Positions 24,485 through 33,944 of a DNA stretch of 64,000 nucleotides are shown here, one piece after another. The notes below the pieces were generated by a model, which did not search any database, had not been told where the DNA came from, and worked only from the letters and a program-made list of their open reading frames with translations. Origin of the DNA: SXZD01 sp034680345 (GTDB taxonomy: Bacteria; Pseudomonadota; Gammaproteobacteria; Burkholderiales; Burkholderiaceae_B); contig JAXISZ010000007.1 in assembly GCA_034680345.1 (NCBI GenBank), forward strand, positions 1 to 64,000, written 5' to 3'. Positions within the stretch are counted from its first letter, which is position 1. Each line of letters starts with the position of its first letter. Position numbers and translations under genes: made by a program.

Positions 24485-26614
24485 TCAAAAAAACAAGCGA
24501 ATCCCTGCACTGATGGTACGACCTTGAATGGGCACAAAGTCTTTCAGAAATGAAACATGGTTACGGCCTTGCGCGTTCAATAGATTGCGCGCCTGTACAA
24601 AAAACTCGGTGCGGGTGGCCAATTCCCACTGGGGCCGCCATGCAGCGTAGGCATCTACACGATCATACGCTGGTGTTGCGGTTTCACTTTCTAGAACGGC
24701 TACGCGGTTTTGTGCTGCATGGTGTACCCATTGTAAGCGTACATAAGCCTTGTTATTTTGTATGCTTGCTGCCAAGGTGATGCGTTGTGGCGTGATGCGT
24801 GGTAGGGCTTGGCCAGTGTTTTCATCGGTGCCGCGGACATGATCGAACTTAAACTCCAGTTGTGGTTTAAAGTCATTGGATAAACCGAACCACTGTGCGG
24901 TTAGCAGGTGGGTTGCGCTGAATTCAATACCTTGTAATGTCGCTTTGGTTGCGTTGTAGTAAAAACTGGGCAGTTCGGCTGTGCCAGGTAAATTCCCTAC
25001 TTCGTTATTTAGTAGGTTATCGGTTCCACGGCGTAGAGTAACAAAGTTATTAAAGCGTTGTTGCCAAGCCGTGGTTCGAGTGGTCCAAGCCGAGTTTTGG
25101 TAACCCCAGCTTAAATCTACGCCATTGGCACTTTCTTTGGGCAGTTGGGCATTGCCATATTGTGCATTGAAGGTGGCTTCATGGCGACCGCAGGCAAACA
25201 GCTCTAGGTAAGTGGGCGCTCGTTCCGTGTGATTGAATTGTAGTGACAGGGCGTGTTGTGTATTTATAGGTAAGCGCATGCCAGCATTAGCGCTGTTTAA
25301 GTGATATTGACGTTGCGCGTCCTGTCCACATGTGTTGCTGTTATCGCCTCGCACATTGTGTTGTTCGTGGCGCAAGCCCATATTCAGCTGTGCCCATTTT
25401 AAGTCTTTGTTGGTGGTTGCGTATAAAGCATTACCACTGCTGCGGGTATTGGGTAAAAAGCTGTTGGTGCCTGTGTTGTCAAACGCGCGCAAACTAAAGT
25501 CACTGCGGTGTACGCCTATTTTTGTTCGCGTATTGCCGATTGCGCGCACTAGCCCTTCAATGCGTGCTTCTTGACCTTGATTGCGAAAGGTGAGTTCTGG
25601 TGTAGCATCTACAATTTCTGAGTGACGATAATGGCTGTGTGAGGCATTGACTTCAATGGCTTCGAAGATGCCTTGGGTATTGAGACGCCCTTTGAATTCT
25701 TGGCGGGTTTGTTCAAGGTCAATGCGTGGGTTTTCAGCGCTAGCCGGATTGCCAATACCGTAGTTGTTGTTCAAGCTTTGTAGGCTAATGCCTGCATAGC
25801 CCCAATGGCCTCGTAAAGCTGCGCCAATGGAGCCGCCGTCGCTGCGGGCGCTGCTGTTGGGTAAGCGGCCAGCAGTAGGGGATTGTGGGTTTTCATTGCG
25901 TGCAGCGCCATTTTCTGTGAAAAATGGCCCAGGTACTTTGATATTGCCGCTGTGAAGATTAAAAGCGTCCACACTGATTGCATAATTGTTGTGGCCAAAT
26001 GCAAAATGACCCGCTGCTAGGTCTTCAGCGCTACCGTAACGGCCAGACAAACGCACTTCACCGTGTTGGCCTAGGGCTACGTTTACGGGAGTGCGATCAT
26101 CAACCAAGTTAACCACTCCGCCAATTGCATTGCCACCATAGCGTAAGGCATTGGCACCACGCAGTATTTCAATACGCTCAGCAAAGATAGGGTTGATTGC
26201 CACCGTGTGGTCTTGGCTGGTGGCAGAAGCGTCAAATATGGCGTTGCCATTGCTTAAAATGCGCACGCGGTCATTGTCGAGGCCACGAATAATTGGCCTT
26301 TGTGCGTTTGGACCGTGCCCAGAACTGGCAACACCCAGTTCGTTTTCTAAAATGCCACCAATCGTATTGGCCATTTTAGCTTGTAGGGTATTGCTGTGCA
26401 GCACTTGGTTGGGTACGATTGAATTTTCAGTGGTTTCGTCAAATGCACTGGCTGAAATGGTGATATCTTCTAGCTGCTTATTTTTATTTTGAGCAACAGC
26501 AAGGCTGTAGTGTCCCGAGCTTAGAACAACACTTAAAACTTGACTGGTTTGAAACAATAGGTGCGAAGTTGTATTGATGCGCTTAATTGGCATGGCAAAA
26601 GCTTTCTTAAACAA
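24485..26614 (-). CDS. TonB-dependent outer-membrane receptor, ZnuD-like (metal uptake)
   Basis: About 709 residues. A signal sequence is followed by a TonB-box-like ITISASAFDET and a plug domain: RPIIRGLDNDRVRILSNG, SQDHTVAINPIFAERIEILRG and ALRYGGNAIGGVVN. A beta-barrel ends in the typical aromatic GIRLFF. The plug resembles zinc receptors such as Neisseria ZnuD. The neighbours (a DksA lacking three zinc Cys residues and a COG0523 GTPase) support zinc or another transition metal as cargo. Start may be at 26614 or ATG 26593. No Zur-like palindrome was seen upstream. Confidence 0.8.
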   Translation of the reverse strand: MFKKAFAMPIKRINTTSHLLFQTSQVLSVVLSSGHYSLAVAQNKNKQLEDITISASAFDETTENSIVPNQVLHSNTLQAKMANTIGGILENELGVASSGHGPNAQRPIIRGLDNDRVRILSNGNAIFDASATSQDHTVAINPIFAERIEILRGANALRYGGNAIGGVVNLVDDRTPVNVALGQHGEVRLSGRYGSAEDLAAGHFAFGHNNYAISVDAFNLHSGNIKVPGPFFTENGAARNENPQSPTAGRLPNSSARSDGGSIGAALRGHWGYAGISLQSLNNNYGIGNPASAENPRIDLEQTRQEFKGRLNTQGIFEAIEVNASHSHYRHSEIVDATPELTFRNQGQEARIEGLVRAIGNTRTKIGVHRSDFSLRAFDNTGTNSFLPNTRSSGNALYATTNKDLKWAQLNMGLRHEQHNVRGDNSNTCGQDAQRQYHLNSANAGMRLPINTQHALSLQFNHTERAPTYLELFACGRHEATFNAQYGNAQLPKESANGVDLSWGYQNSAWTTRTTAWQQRFNNFVTLRRGTDNLLNNEVGNLPGTAELPSFYYNATKATLQGIEFSATHLLTAQWFGLSNDFKPQLEFKFDHVRGTDENTGQALPRITPQRITLAASIQNNKAYVRLQWVHHAAQNRVAVLESETATPAYDRVDAYAAWRPQWELATRTEFFVQARNLLNAQGRNHVSFLKDFVPIQGRTISAGIRLFF

Positions 26615-26754
26615 TAAGTGAAAATAAGTAAGGGCTTGGCGTGCATCTGCTTTTAGCTGGTTTTTGTCTAAAAATTAGGACGCAAAGCAGGCCTTAGGGT
26701 GCAAGCCAAAAAAATGATTTGTAAGTGTGAATAACGGTTTGAAAATTGACTGAA

Positions 26755-27165
26755 TTAAACCGTACATTCCGTACAATACATAGGTGGTCCTCTTACTCGC
26801 ACAGTGTGCGGTTTATTGTTTTTAAAAACAATCAATTGCCATAATGTATTGGGTTTGGCAATAATTTGCTTGGTTGGTGGTTTTGCCGATATTGCGCATG
26901 GGCCATATGCACTGAGTAAATGATCAAGCCATTGACAAGCAAGTTCTGGGGTTTGGTTGTAAGTGTTTTTAGAGCGCAGGTTAGCTTCGAATGCACCAAA
27001 ACCGGCGTTGTGTAACAACGAGTGATGTGATTGAGTCGGTGAAGAAACAGCGCGGTGTAGCAGCGAAAGTGACTGTACAACCAATACAAAAAAAGCCAAC
27101 GCAGCAGCCAGATAAGCTGCAGTGCGTTGGTGCAAGGGTAAGTGTGAGCGTAATAAAAATGGCAT
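26755..27165 (-). CDS. Small membrane-anchored protein, DUF2946-like, in the metal cluster
   Basis: 136 residues. An N-terminal hydrophobic helix (AAYLAAALAFFVLVVQSLSLLH) is followed by His- and Cys-containing segments (SPTQSHHSLLH, ELACQWLDHLLSAYGPC). The protein ends in MYCTECTV. Layout resembles DUF2946-type small exported proteins often found with metal-uptake genes. ATG 27165 is used, with the in-frame TTG just before it as alternative. Metal binding is inferred only from His/Cys content and context. Confidence 0.6.
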   Translation of the reverse strand: MPFLLRSHLPLHQRTAAYLAAALAFFVLVVQSLSLLHRAVSSPTQSHHSLLHNAGFGAFEANLRSKNTYNQTPELACQWLDHLLSAYGPCAISAKPPTKQIIAKPNTLWQLIVFKNNKPHTVRVRGPPMYCTECTV

Positions 27166-27193
27166 CAAGAACTGCTGTTGAAAAAAAGTGGAG

Positions 27194-27619
27194 TTAGTCT
27201 CCGTACATTTTTTGTTTTAATTCTCGACGCTGTTGTGCTTCGAGCGAAAGGGTGGCAGTGGGTCTTGCTAATAAACGCGGAATGCCAATGGGGTCCCCAG
27301 TTTCTTCGCACCAACCGTATTCGTTGGCTTCAATACGTGCTAGCGCTTGTTGCACTTTTTTTAGCAGTTTGCGTTCGCGATCGCGGGTGCGCAATTCAAG
27401 CGCGTGTTCTTCCTCGATGGTGGCACGATCGGCAGGGTCTGGCACAATCGCTGTTTCGCGAAGGTGTTCGGTGGTTTCATCTGCGTTAAACCGCAGTTCT
27501 GTTTCGATGCCTAAAAGCCGTTGGCGAAAAAACGCCAACTGCACCTCATTCATGTAGTCATCTTCGCCCATTGCCAACAGGGCTTCTTCGGAAATGATGT
27601 CAGTGGTCTGATCAGTCAT
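27194..27619 (-). CDS. dksA: RNA polymerase-binding transcription factor DksA, cysteine-poor form
   Basis: 141 residues with the DksA layout. A coiled-coil carries the tip Asp residues (VPDPADRATIEEEHALELRTRDRE), and a zinc-finger-like module GWCEETGDPIGIPRLLARPTATLSLEAQ follows. Of the four zinc Cys positions only the first remains; the others are Thr, Ser and Ala-type residues. Zinc-independent DksA proteins are known in this group and remain active when zinc is scarce. It modulates ppGpp-dependent initiation. Location beside a COG0523 GTPase and a TonB receptor fits that. Confidence 0.92.
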   Translation of the reverse strand: MTDQTTDIISEEALLAMGEDDYMNEVQLAFFRQRLLGIETELRFNADETTEHLRETAIVPDPADRATIEEEHALELRTRDRERKLLKKVQQALARIEANEYGWCEETGDPIGIPRLLARPTATLSLEAQQRRELKQKMYGD

Positions 27620-27661
27620 GGTAAGCCTCTTTTCTTTCTAAGATTGATAGTGAAACAATTT

Positions 27662-28651
27662 TTATCTGGCCAAGCATTTGGTCAGACCCTTAAGAATTAA
27701 ATCTTTTGGTAATTTTCTACCAATAAAGACAATTTTGGTCGATTTTTTTTCATTTTGTGCCCATTTTGCCCCCAAATCTGCACCCATTAACATATGTACC
27801 CCTTGAAACAATAATCGACGATTACTGCCTTTAATGTAAAGGATACCTTTATAACGCAACATGTCCGCTCCGTACAACTGTGAAATGGCGCTCATAAATT
27901 CTTCAAACTGTTCGGAGTTAAACGGTTTTTCGGCTTTGAAGACAAAGGAGGAGATTTCGTCGTTGTGGCTGTGATGGTCTTCTTCTAAAAAGTTGGGCGC
28001 AATCTCAAGAACGGAATTGATGTTAAAACCACGAATGTCGAGCAACTGGTCAATAGGTGCTTTACCAAAATCAGAAATGAGGATATCAGCTCTTGCGTTA
28101 ATTTGCACCAAACGTTGCCGAACAGTTGTAATTTCATCGATGGTGCATAAATCGATTTTAGAAAGTAATAAGCGGTCAGCAAAGCCAATTTGTTGCTGAA
28201 TTTCGCGGTGTTCATCCAGTTGTTGCATGGCGTGTTTTGCATCAACTACAGTGATCACTGCGTCGAGCAAATAGTTTTCTGCAATCGTATCATCGGCAAA
28301 AAAGGTTTGTGCCACAGGTCCAGGATCAGCCATGCCGGTGGTTTCAATGATCACCCGAGAAAATTGAATTTCACCGGCTTGCCTACGGCTAAAAAGCTGG
28401 TTCATGATACGAACAAGGTCGCCACGCACGGTGCAACACAGGCAACCATTGTTCATTTCGATGATATTTTCTTGATTGTCTTGCAATAATAAGTCGTTGT
28501 CGACACCTTCTTGTCCAAACTCATTTTCAATGACGGCAATTTTTTGTCCGTGATTTTCTTGCAAAATGCGGTTCAATAGTGTGGTTTTTCCACTGCCTAG
28601 AAAACCAGTGAGTATTGTAACGGGAATCAATGAGTGGGGCGCTTGGTTCAT
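27662..28651 (-). CDS. COG0523 (CobW/ZNG1-type) GTPase metallochaperone
   Basis: 329 residues. The Walker A is GFLGSGKTTLL near residue 16, the metal-binding GCLCC motif is near residue 70, and ETTGMADPGPV is the switch region. The guanine-specificity segment is SKIDL, and a CobW C-terminal domain follows (FVFKAEKPFNSEQFEEF, YIKG). These proteins hydrolyse GTP and deliver metal, commonly Zn2+ under zinc limitation. First gene of a minus-strand series GTPase-dksA-DUF2946-like-TonB receptor. Confidence 0.9.
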   Translation of the reverse strand: MNQAPHSLIPVTILTGFLGSGKTTLLNRILQENHGQKIAVIENEFGQEGVDNDLLLQDNQENIIEMNNGCLCCTVRGDLVRIMNQLFSRRQAGEIQFSRVIIETTGMADPGPVAQTFFADDTIAENYLLDAVITVVDAKHAMQQLDEHREIQQQIGFADRLLLSKIDLCTIDEITTVRQRLVQINARADILISDFGKAPIDQLLDIRGFNINSVLEIAPNFLEEDHHSHNDEISSFVFKAEKPFNSEQFEEFMSAISQLYGADMLRYKGILYIKGSNRRLLFQGVHMLMGADLGAKWAQNEKKSTKIVFIGRKLPKDLILKGLTKCLAR

Positions 28652-28824
28652 GATTAATCCAAAAGAGTATCAAAAATGCAAATCAATGCGGCACGCATTA
28701 CACCACGAGCCGAGGTAAAAAATCAATCATTTGAGTATTTAATTTTATAATGACTCATGCAATTACTTATCAATAGCATAGTGTTAAATAAAAAATAGCC
28801 AAATTAAATTTGGGGGGCATGTGT

Positions 28825-30630
28825 ATGTTGAACTCGGTAAGCACGGAGCAAGGTTTGGTGTTGTTGCAAAGTCAGGCGGTTTCTGGTGTGGATCAAGAGC
28901 GGGGTTTGGCCAAGCAATTGGCGCTCGAAATGTTGGCCGGATTTGACCGGCATTACCAACGCTTTCGTCTGAGCGCGCAGCAAACCAAAACCTTATATGA
29001 ATTGGGGCAGTGGCACGAAATTCAACGCTTGGCTGCGCAACGAATCTCTATGTATGATAGTCGTGTAATTGAAACAGTCGAACAATTGCGCACGCAGTAC
29101 GGTGCTGAGCGTCTTTCTGATGCGGTGTGGCAACAGGTTAAAACTGAATTTGTAACTTATTTAGTTGATCATAAACAAGCCGAACTGGCTGAAACTTTCT
29201 TTAATTCGGTGCTGACAAAAATATTGCATCGAGACTTTTTTCATAACAGTTTTTTGTTTGTTCGGCCTGCGGTTTCAACCGACTATATTGAATCTGATCC
29301 GCCTTCTTATCGCAGTTATTATCCAGTGGCTGGTGGTTTAAGAAAGACCATCATCACAATTTTGCAAGATTTTAATTTATCTTGTGCTTTTGTTAATTTG
29401 GCTAGAGATGTGCGTTATATTGTACGCCGAGCCAGAATGATTGCTCTTCGCCCAATTAAAATTGATTCCGATTGCCAAATACAAGTTTTGGGTAATTTGT
29501 TTTTTCGCAATAAAGGCGCTTACATGATTGGTAAGTTTATCAATGGAAACATGCCCGTGCCATTTGCAATTCCATTGTTAAAAGACGCTAACGGTAAAAT
29601 TTTTGTAGATACGTTGTTATTTAATGCGCAGCAAATTGCCACTTTGTTTTCATTTACGCGAGCATATTTTATGGTGGATATGGAAGCACCTTCTGCTTAT
29701 GTGCAATTTTTGCGGTCTTTATTACCTAATAAGCCTAAAGCCGAGATGTACACAATGCTTGGTTTGCATAAGCAAGGTAAAACCCTTTTTTATCGCGATT
29801 TTTTACATCATTTAAAGCACTCTAACGATCAGTTTATTGTGGCTCCAGGTATTAAGGGTTTGGTGATGACCGTGTTTACACTGCCTTCATATCCTTATGT
29901 ATTTAAAATGATTAAAGATAAGATTGCGCCTCAGAAAGAAATTGACCGCCAAGGGGTGATGAAAAAATACCAATTGGTGAAGCAACACGACCGTGTGGGG
30001 CGCATGGCCGATACCTGGGAATATTCTCAAGTGGCTTTACCTAGGGCTCGTTTTTCAGAAGCATTGATTGCAGAATTAAAACACACGTGTCCTTCGCAGT
30101 TAGAGGAAGAAGGCGATACCATTTTAATCCGTCATTTGTATATTGAGCGGCGTATGACGCCCTTGAATTTATATTTGCAACAAGGCACGAATGTTGAGGT
30201 CGAGCATGGGATTATTGAATACGGCAATGCAATTAAACAATTGGCTGCGGCCAACATTTTTCCGGGCGACATGCTGTTTAAAAACTTTGGTGTAACGCGT
30301 TTAGGGCGCGTGGTATTTTACGATTATGATGAAATAGAGTACATGACTGATTGTAATTTTCGTCGTATACCACCAGCCCCGAATCCAGAGGCGGAAATGA
30401 GTCATGAGCCCTGGTATAGCGTTGGCCCTAAAGATGTATTTCCTGAGGAGTTTGGGCAGTTTTTGTTGGGCGATCGGCGTGTGCGAGAGGCATTTTTAAA
30501 ACAACATCGCGATTTGCTTGAATATGATTTTTGGCAAAATAGAAAATTGCGTATTACACAAGGACATTTAGAAGATATTTATCCGTATCCAGAAAATATA
30601 CGTTTTCAAATATTGTATGAAAAAATATAA
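28825..30630 (+). CDS. aceK: Isocitrate dehydrogenase kinase/phosphatase
   Basis: A bifunctional enzyme that phosphorylates and dephosphorylates isocitrate dehydrogenase, controlling the TCA/glyoxylate branch point. About 602 residues, full length. Characteristic stretches include LVRPAVSTDYIES-like SFLFVRPAVSTDYIESDPP, VAPGIKGLVMTVFTLPSYPYVFKMIKD (kinase region), DMLFKNFGVTRLGRVVFYDYDE (catalytic loop with Asn and Asp) and WYSVGPKDVFPEEF. ATG 28825 is chosen: GGGGGG lies 8 nt before it, while the frame itself opens at TTG 28810. Confidence 0.97.
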   Translation: MLNSVSTEQGLVLLQSQAVSGVDQERGLAKQLALEMLAGFDRHYQRFRLSAQQTKTLYELGQWHEIQRLAAQRISMYDSRVIETVEQLRTQYGAERLSDAVWQQVKTEFVTYLVDHKQAELAETFFNSVLTKILHRDFFHNSFLFVRPAVSTDYIESDPPSYRSYYPVAGGLRKTIITILQDFNLSCAFVNLARDVRYIVRRARMIALRPIKIDSDCQIQVLGNLFFRNKGAYMIGKFINGNMPVPFAIPLLKDANGKIFVDTLLFNAQQIATLFSFTRAYFMVDMEAPSAYVQFLRSLLPNKPKAEMYTMLGLHKQGKTLFYRDFLHHLKHSNDQFIVAPGIKGLVMTVFTLPSYPYVFKMIKDKIAPQKEIDRQGVMKKYQLVKQHDRVGRMADTWEYSQVALPRARFSEALIAELKHTCPSQLEEEGDTILIRHLYIERRMTPLNLYLQQGTNVEVEHGIIEYGNAIKQLAAANIFPGDMLFKNFGVTRLGRVVFYDYDEIEYMTDCNFRRIPPAPNPEAEMSHEPWYSVGPKDVFPEEFGQFLLGDRRVREAFLKQHRDLLEYDFWQNRKLRITQGHLEDIYPYPENIRFQILYEKI

Positions 30631-31753
30631 CGGGTGGTGTGTTTTTTTTGGCTTGATCTGTATTACAGTGCTTCGCGCAGAGGTTATGCCTGTTGGTAAA
30701 AACGCCAACGAGTTGGTTTTTAAAGTACCGGTGCAAACAGTGGAGCCTGCGTTATTGGAAGTTACTGTATTTCGCCCGCCCGGTGTGGGCCCTTTTCCAA
30801 CGGTATTGATTAATCATGGTAAATCAGTGGGGGCAGCCCGTGAGCAGGCCAGGGCTCGGTATTACTTGGTGTCTCGTGAATTTGTGCGACGAGGGTTTCA
30901 AGTGGTTTTACCTATGCGCCGCGGGTTCTCTGCAAGCCAGGGGCGGTACCGTTCGTTTGCTTGTGACATTACGGCAAGTGCTTTGAATCAGGCTAGCGAT
31001 ATTACCGATGTTTTACAGTGGTTGAAACAACAGCGTATGATCAGTACCCAACCTGTGGTATTGATAGGCCAATCTTTCGGTGGTTTAGCTTCATTGGCTG
31101 CTGCCACAAAGGGACAAATATCGATTGCTTTGGTTGTGAACTTTGCTGGCGGTTTGAAGATTTCATCTGCTTCTCCAGAACCTTGCGATTGGCAAAGCGC
31201 ATTGTTACAGAGTGTGCGTTATTTTGGAGAAGTTTCTAAAACACCTGGTTTATGGTTTTATGGTGAAAATGACCGTTATTTTTCATCAGACTTGGTTAGG
31301 TTAATGCATACATACTATGAGCAAGCTGGTGGATTGGCTGAATTGCATCTCTACTCAGCATTTAAGCAAGATGCTCACCAAATGTTTGGCGACATGGCGG
31401 GTTTTTCAATTTGGTTTCCTATTGTGTTGCAGCACTTAAAAACTTTGGGGTTTGATGTTGAGCCTAAGTATGTGTTGGGAACGTTAAGACGCCCAGTCTC
31501 TAGTGGGTATGCTGCTATTGAAGACACAAACACCCGCGTGCTTCAGGGGTTAACAGATTCTACAGCCTATGCTAATTTTTTAAAGCGCCAGCCACCACGT
31601 GCGTTTGCAATCGGTGAGCGTGGTCAATGGGCTTGGGTTTCGGGTCCTGATGAGGCTGTGCAAGATACGTTAAGAACATGCTATAAAAACAGTGGTGCTC
31701 AGTGTCGTTTATATGCGGTTGATGAAGATGTGGTTTGGTCCAATAACAACTAA
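30617..31753 (+). CDS. Secreted alpha/beta hydrolase (dienelactone-hydrolase-like)
   Basis: 378 residues. An N-terminal signal peptide (WCVFFGLICITVLRA) precedes an alpha/beta-hydrolase domain. It has an oxyanion/early motif LINHGKS, the nucleophile elbow GQSFGG near residue 150, a likely acid Asp in FYGENDRYF, and His in QDAHQMFGD. The first 14 bp overlap the end of aceK. A polar C-terminal tail of about 90 residues has no domain I recognise. Substrate unknown; a periplasmic esterase or lipase is likely. Confidence 0.8.
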   Translation: MKKYNGWCVFFGLICITVLRAEVMPVGKNANELVFKVPVQTVEPALLEVTVFRPPGVGPFPTVLINHGKSVGAAREQARARYYLVSREFVRRGFQVVLPMRRGFSASQGRYRSFACDITASALNQASDITDVLQWLKQQRMISTQPVVLIGQSFGGLASLAAATKGQISIALVVNFAGGLKISSASPEPCDWQSALLQSVRYFGEVSKTPGLWFYGENDRYFSSDLVRLMHTYYEQAGGLAELHLYSAFKQDAHQMFGDMAGFSIWFPIVLQHLKTLGFDVEPKYVLGTLRRPVSSGYAAIEDTNTRVLQGLTDSTAYANFLKRQPPRAFAIGERGQWAWVSGPDEAVQDTLRTCYKNSGAQCRLYAVDEDVVWSNNN

Positions 31754-31827
31754 GTAATAGTGCTTGGTAACGAGAATAAAATAAGAATTCTTTTTTAAGA
31801 ACCACTGCCTAAGTAAAGTATATTAAA

Positions 31828-32733
31828 ATGCAGATAAAAGTTTTAGAGGTTGGGGCGCGAGATGGTTTGCAGAATGAGCCCAACTTTGTTGCAACGCAAA
31901 TCAAAGTAGAGTTATTACATCAGTTAATTAATGCAGGTGTAAAACATATTGAGGCGGCGGCTTTTGTTAGCCCTAAATGGGTGCCGCAGATGGCTGATGG
32001 TTTAGCTGTGGTGCAATCTATATGGCCTGATGCACAAGCCCAAGGCGTGAAAATTTCTGCTTTGGTTCCTAATGATAAGGGCATGCAAACAGCGATTAGT
32101 GCTGGAGTGCATGAGGTCGTGATTTTTAGCGCGGCTTCAGAAACTTTTGTACAAAAAAATATCAATTGCTCAATAGAACAATCAATCGTGCGGTTTCAGC
32201 CCGTTGTTCAGTTGGCTAAAAGTCTTGGTAAACGTGTACGGGGTTCAATTTCATGTTGTTTAGGCTGTCCTTACGAAGGTGAAGTGTCAGTTGCCACGGT
32301 ATTGAAAGTTATCAAGCAAATGCAGGTGCTAGGGGTAGACGAAATTGATATTGCCGATACCATTGGCGTGGGTGCCGCTAAGCAAGTTCAGGCCTTGATG
32401 CAAGCGGTTAGCCATGTATTTCCGATAGAACGCGTTGCGGGGCATTTTCATGACACCTATGGTCAGGCTTTGGCTAATGTGGCTGCAAGCTTACACGCCG
32501 GGGTGAATGTTTTTCACAGTTCTGTAGCAGGTTTGGGTGGTTGTCCTTATGCTAAAGGGGCAACAGGCAATTTAGCAACAGAAGATTTATTGTATTTTTT
32601 GCATGGTATGGGTTTGCAAACGGGTATTGATTTAAGTGCTGTAGCACAAACAGGTGCTTGGATATCTCAACACCTAGGACGACCCAATGGCAGCCGCGCT
32701 GGTGCTGCCTTAATGGCAAAAAAGAGTTATTAA
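31828..32733 (+). CDS. mvaB: Hydroxymethylglutaryl-CoA lyase
   Basis: Cleaves HMG-CoA to acetyl-CoA and acetoacetate in leucine breakdown. A DRE-TIM barrel of 301 residues. It has EVGARDGLQNE (catalytic Arg/Asp), EAAAFVSPKWVPQMAD, the metal-binding HFHDTYGQALAN, and the signature GGCPYAKGATGNLATED with the active-site Cys. Its acetoacetate product links functionally with adc and bdhA in the same window. Its TAA overlaps the stop of the convergent gspF. Confidence 0.96.
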   Translation: MQIKVLEVGARDGLQNEPNFVATQIKVELLHQLINAGVKHIEAAAFVSPKWVPQMADGLAVVQSIWPDAQAQGVKISALVPNDKGMQTAISAGVHEVVIFSAASETFVQKNINCSIEQSIVRFQPVVQLAKSLGKRVRGSISCCLGCPYEGEVSVATVLKVIKQMQVLGVDEIDIADTIGVGAAKQVQALMQAVSHVFPIERVAGHFHDTYGQALANVAASLHAGVNVFHSSVAGLGGCPYAKGATGNLATEDLLYFLHGMGLQTGIDLSAVAQTGAWISQHLGRPNGSRAGAALMAKKSY

Positions 32734-33938
32734 GCAATTAATTGATTAACTTCAATAATGGGTAGCATTACAGCTAAAACAATTAAAAGCACAATAATTC
32801 CGATTACTAAAATGAGAATAGGCTCTAGCAAACTTGTAATCCAAAGAGTTTTTCTTTCTACTTCTTGGCGCTGAATTTGCTCTGCTTTTACCAGCATTTG
32901 ACCGAGCTCTCCGGTTGCTTCTCCGCTGGCAATTAAATGAATTAAAACAGGGGGGAAAAGTCCTTGTTGTTGTATGGCTTTGGCCAGCGGAGTGCCTTCA
33001 CGTACTCGCTGTTGCACTGTTTGCATGGCCTGCGCAAGCGCTCGATTAGTTAATGTGCGATGAGCGGCTTGTAGTGCTTCTAAAATAGGAACCCCGCTGT
33101 CTACTAAAATTGACAAAGTAGATGCTAGGCGTGCGGTATTAATTGCGCGAATTAAAGAGCCAATAATCGCTAGATTTAATAGCATGGCGTCAAATTTTAA
33201 AGCCAAGGTGGGTTTTTTTAGGGATTGGCGAAGCCCCCATGCCAAAGTTATTAAAAACAAGAGGCTGAGTATGCCGTGGTTTTTTAAATAATTGGCTAAA
33301 GCCATCATAACTTTAGTGAGCATGGGTAAGTTTTGATTGCTTGATTCAAAGACCACCACAATTTGTGGTACTACATAAGTCAGTAAACCAAGTACAACAC
33401 AGAGCGCAACAATACTCACAATAACTGGATAAATAAAAGCCCCTGTTACCTTTTGCTTGAGCGCTTGCCCAGATTCTAGTGTATCTGCAAGTCTGGACAT
33501 GACTTGAGCTAGATTACCGCTGGATTCACCCGCTGCAATTGTGGCTTGATACATATCAGAAAATGCTCTAGGAAAACGTGAAAATGCCTGAGCCAAAGTG
33601 CTTCCTGCACTAATATCATTAAAAATATGGCTTAAGCGTTGTCGTAGCAAAGGGTTTTGGGCCTGATCAATTAAAGCCGATAGGGATTGCGCTATGGGAA
33701 GTTGTGCTTCTAGTAAGCTGGCTAATTGCCGAGTTAGTAGCACCACTTCGTTGGTTTTTAATTCAGATTTAGCCCAATGTGGCTTAATTGTTGATTTGTT
33801 TTCTTTGTTGGTAATTGAAAGCGGTTGTAATCCTTGATTTCGTAATATTTGCCTGGCTTGTTTTGCGGATTCGGCTTGTATGAAACCTTCAATTACTTCG
33901 CCATCTGCTTTTTGCGCTGTATAAAAAAAGTTAAGCAT
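32730..33938 (-). CDS. gspF: Type II secretion inner-membrane protein GspF
   Basis: The polytopic platform protein of the T2SS. 402 residues with the duplicated T2SSF domain: LTRQLASLLEAQLPIAQSL, MYQATIAAGESSGNLAQVM, then LASTLSILVDSGVPILEAL and LIASGEATGELGQML. Three hydrophobic segments are visible, the last near the C-terminus (LILVIGIIVLLIVLAVMLP). The last gene of the eleven-gene minus-strand T2SS operon, 6 bp after gspE. Confidence 0.96.
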   Translation of the reverse strand: MLNFFYTAQKADGEVIEGFIQAESAKQARQILRNQGLQPLSITNKENKSTIKPHWAKSELKTNEVVLLTRQLASLLEAQLPIAQSLSALIDQAQNPLLRQRLSHIFNDISAGSTLAQAFSRFPRAFSDMYQATIAAGESSGNLAQVMSRLADTLESGQALKQKVTGAFIYPVIVSIVALCVVLGLLTYVVPQIVVVFESSNQNLPMLTKVMMALANYLKNHGILSLLFLITLAWGLRQSLKKPTLALKFDAMLLNLAIIGSLIRAINTARLASTLSILVDSGVPILEALQAAHRTLTNRALAQAMQTVQQRVREGTPLAKAIQQQGLFPPVLIHLIASGEATGELGQMLVKAEQIQRQEVERKTLWITSLLEPILILVIGIIVLLIVLAVMLPIIEVNQLIA

Positions 33939-33944
33939 ATTTAA

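Noticed and set aside
26615..28824. Zur-box palindromes in the metal cluster's intergenic DNA
   Set aside because: No TGTTATA-type inverted repeat was seen. Regulation by Zur is not claimed.
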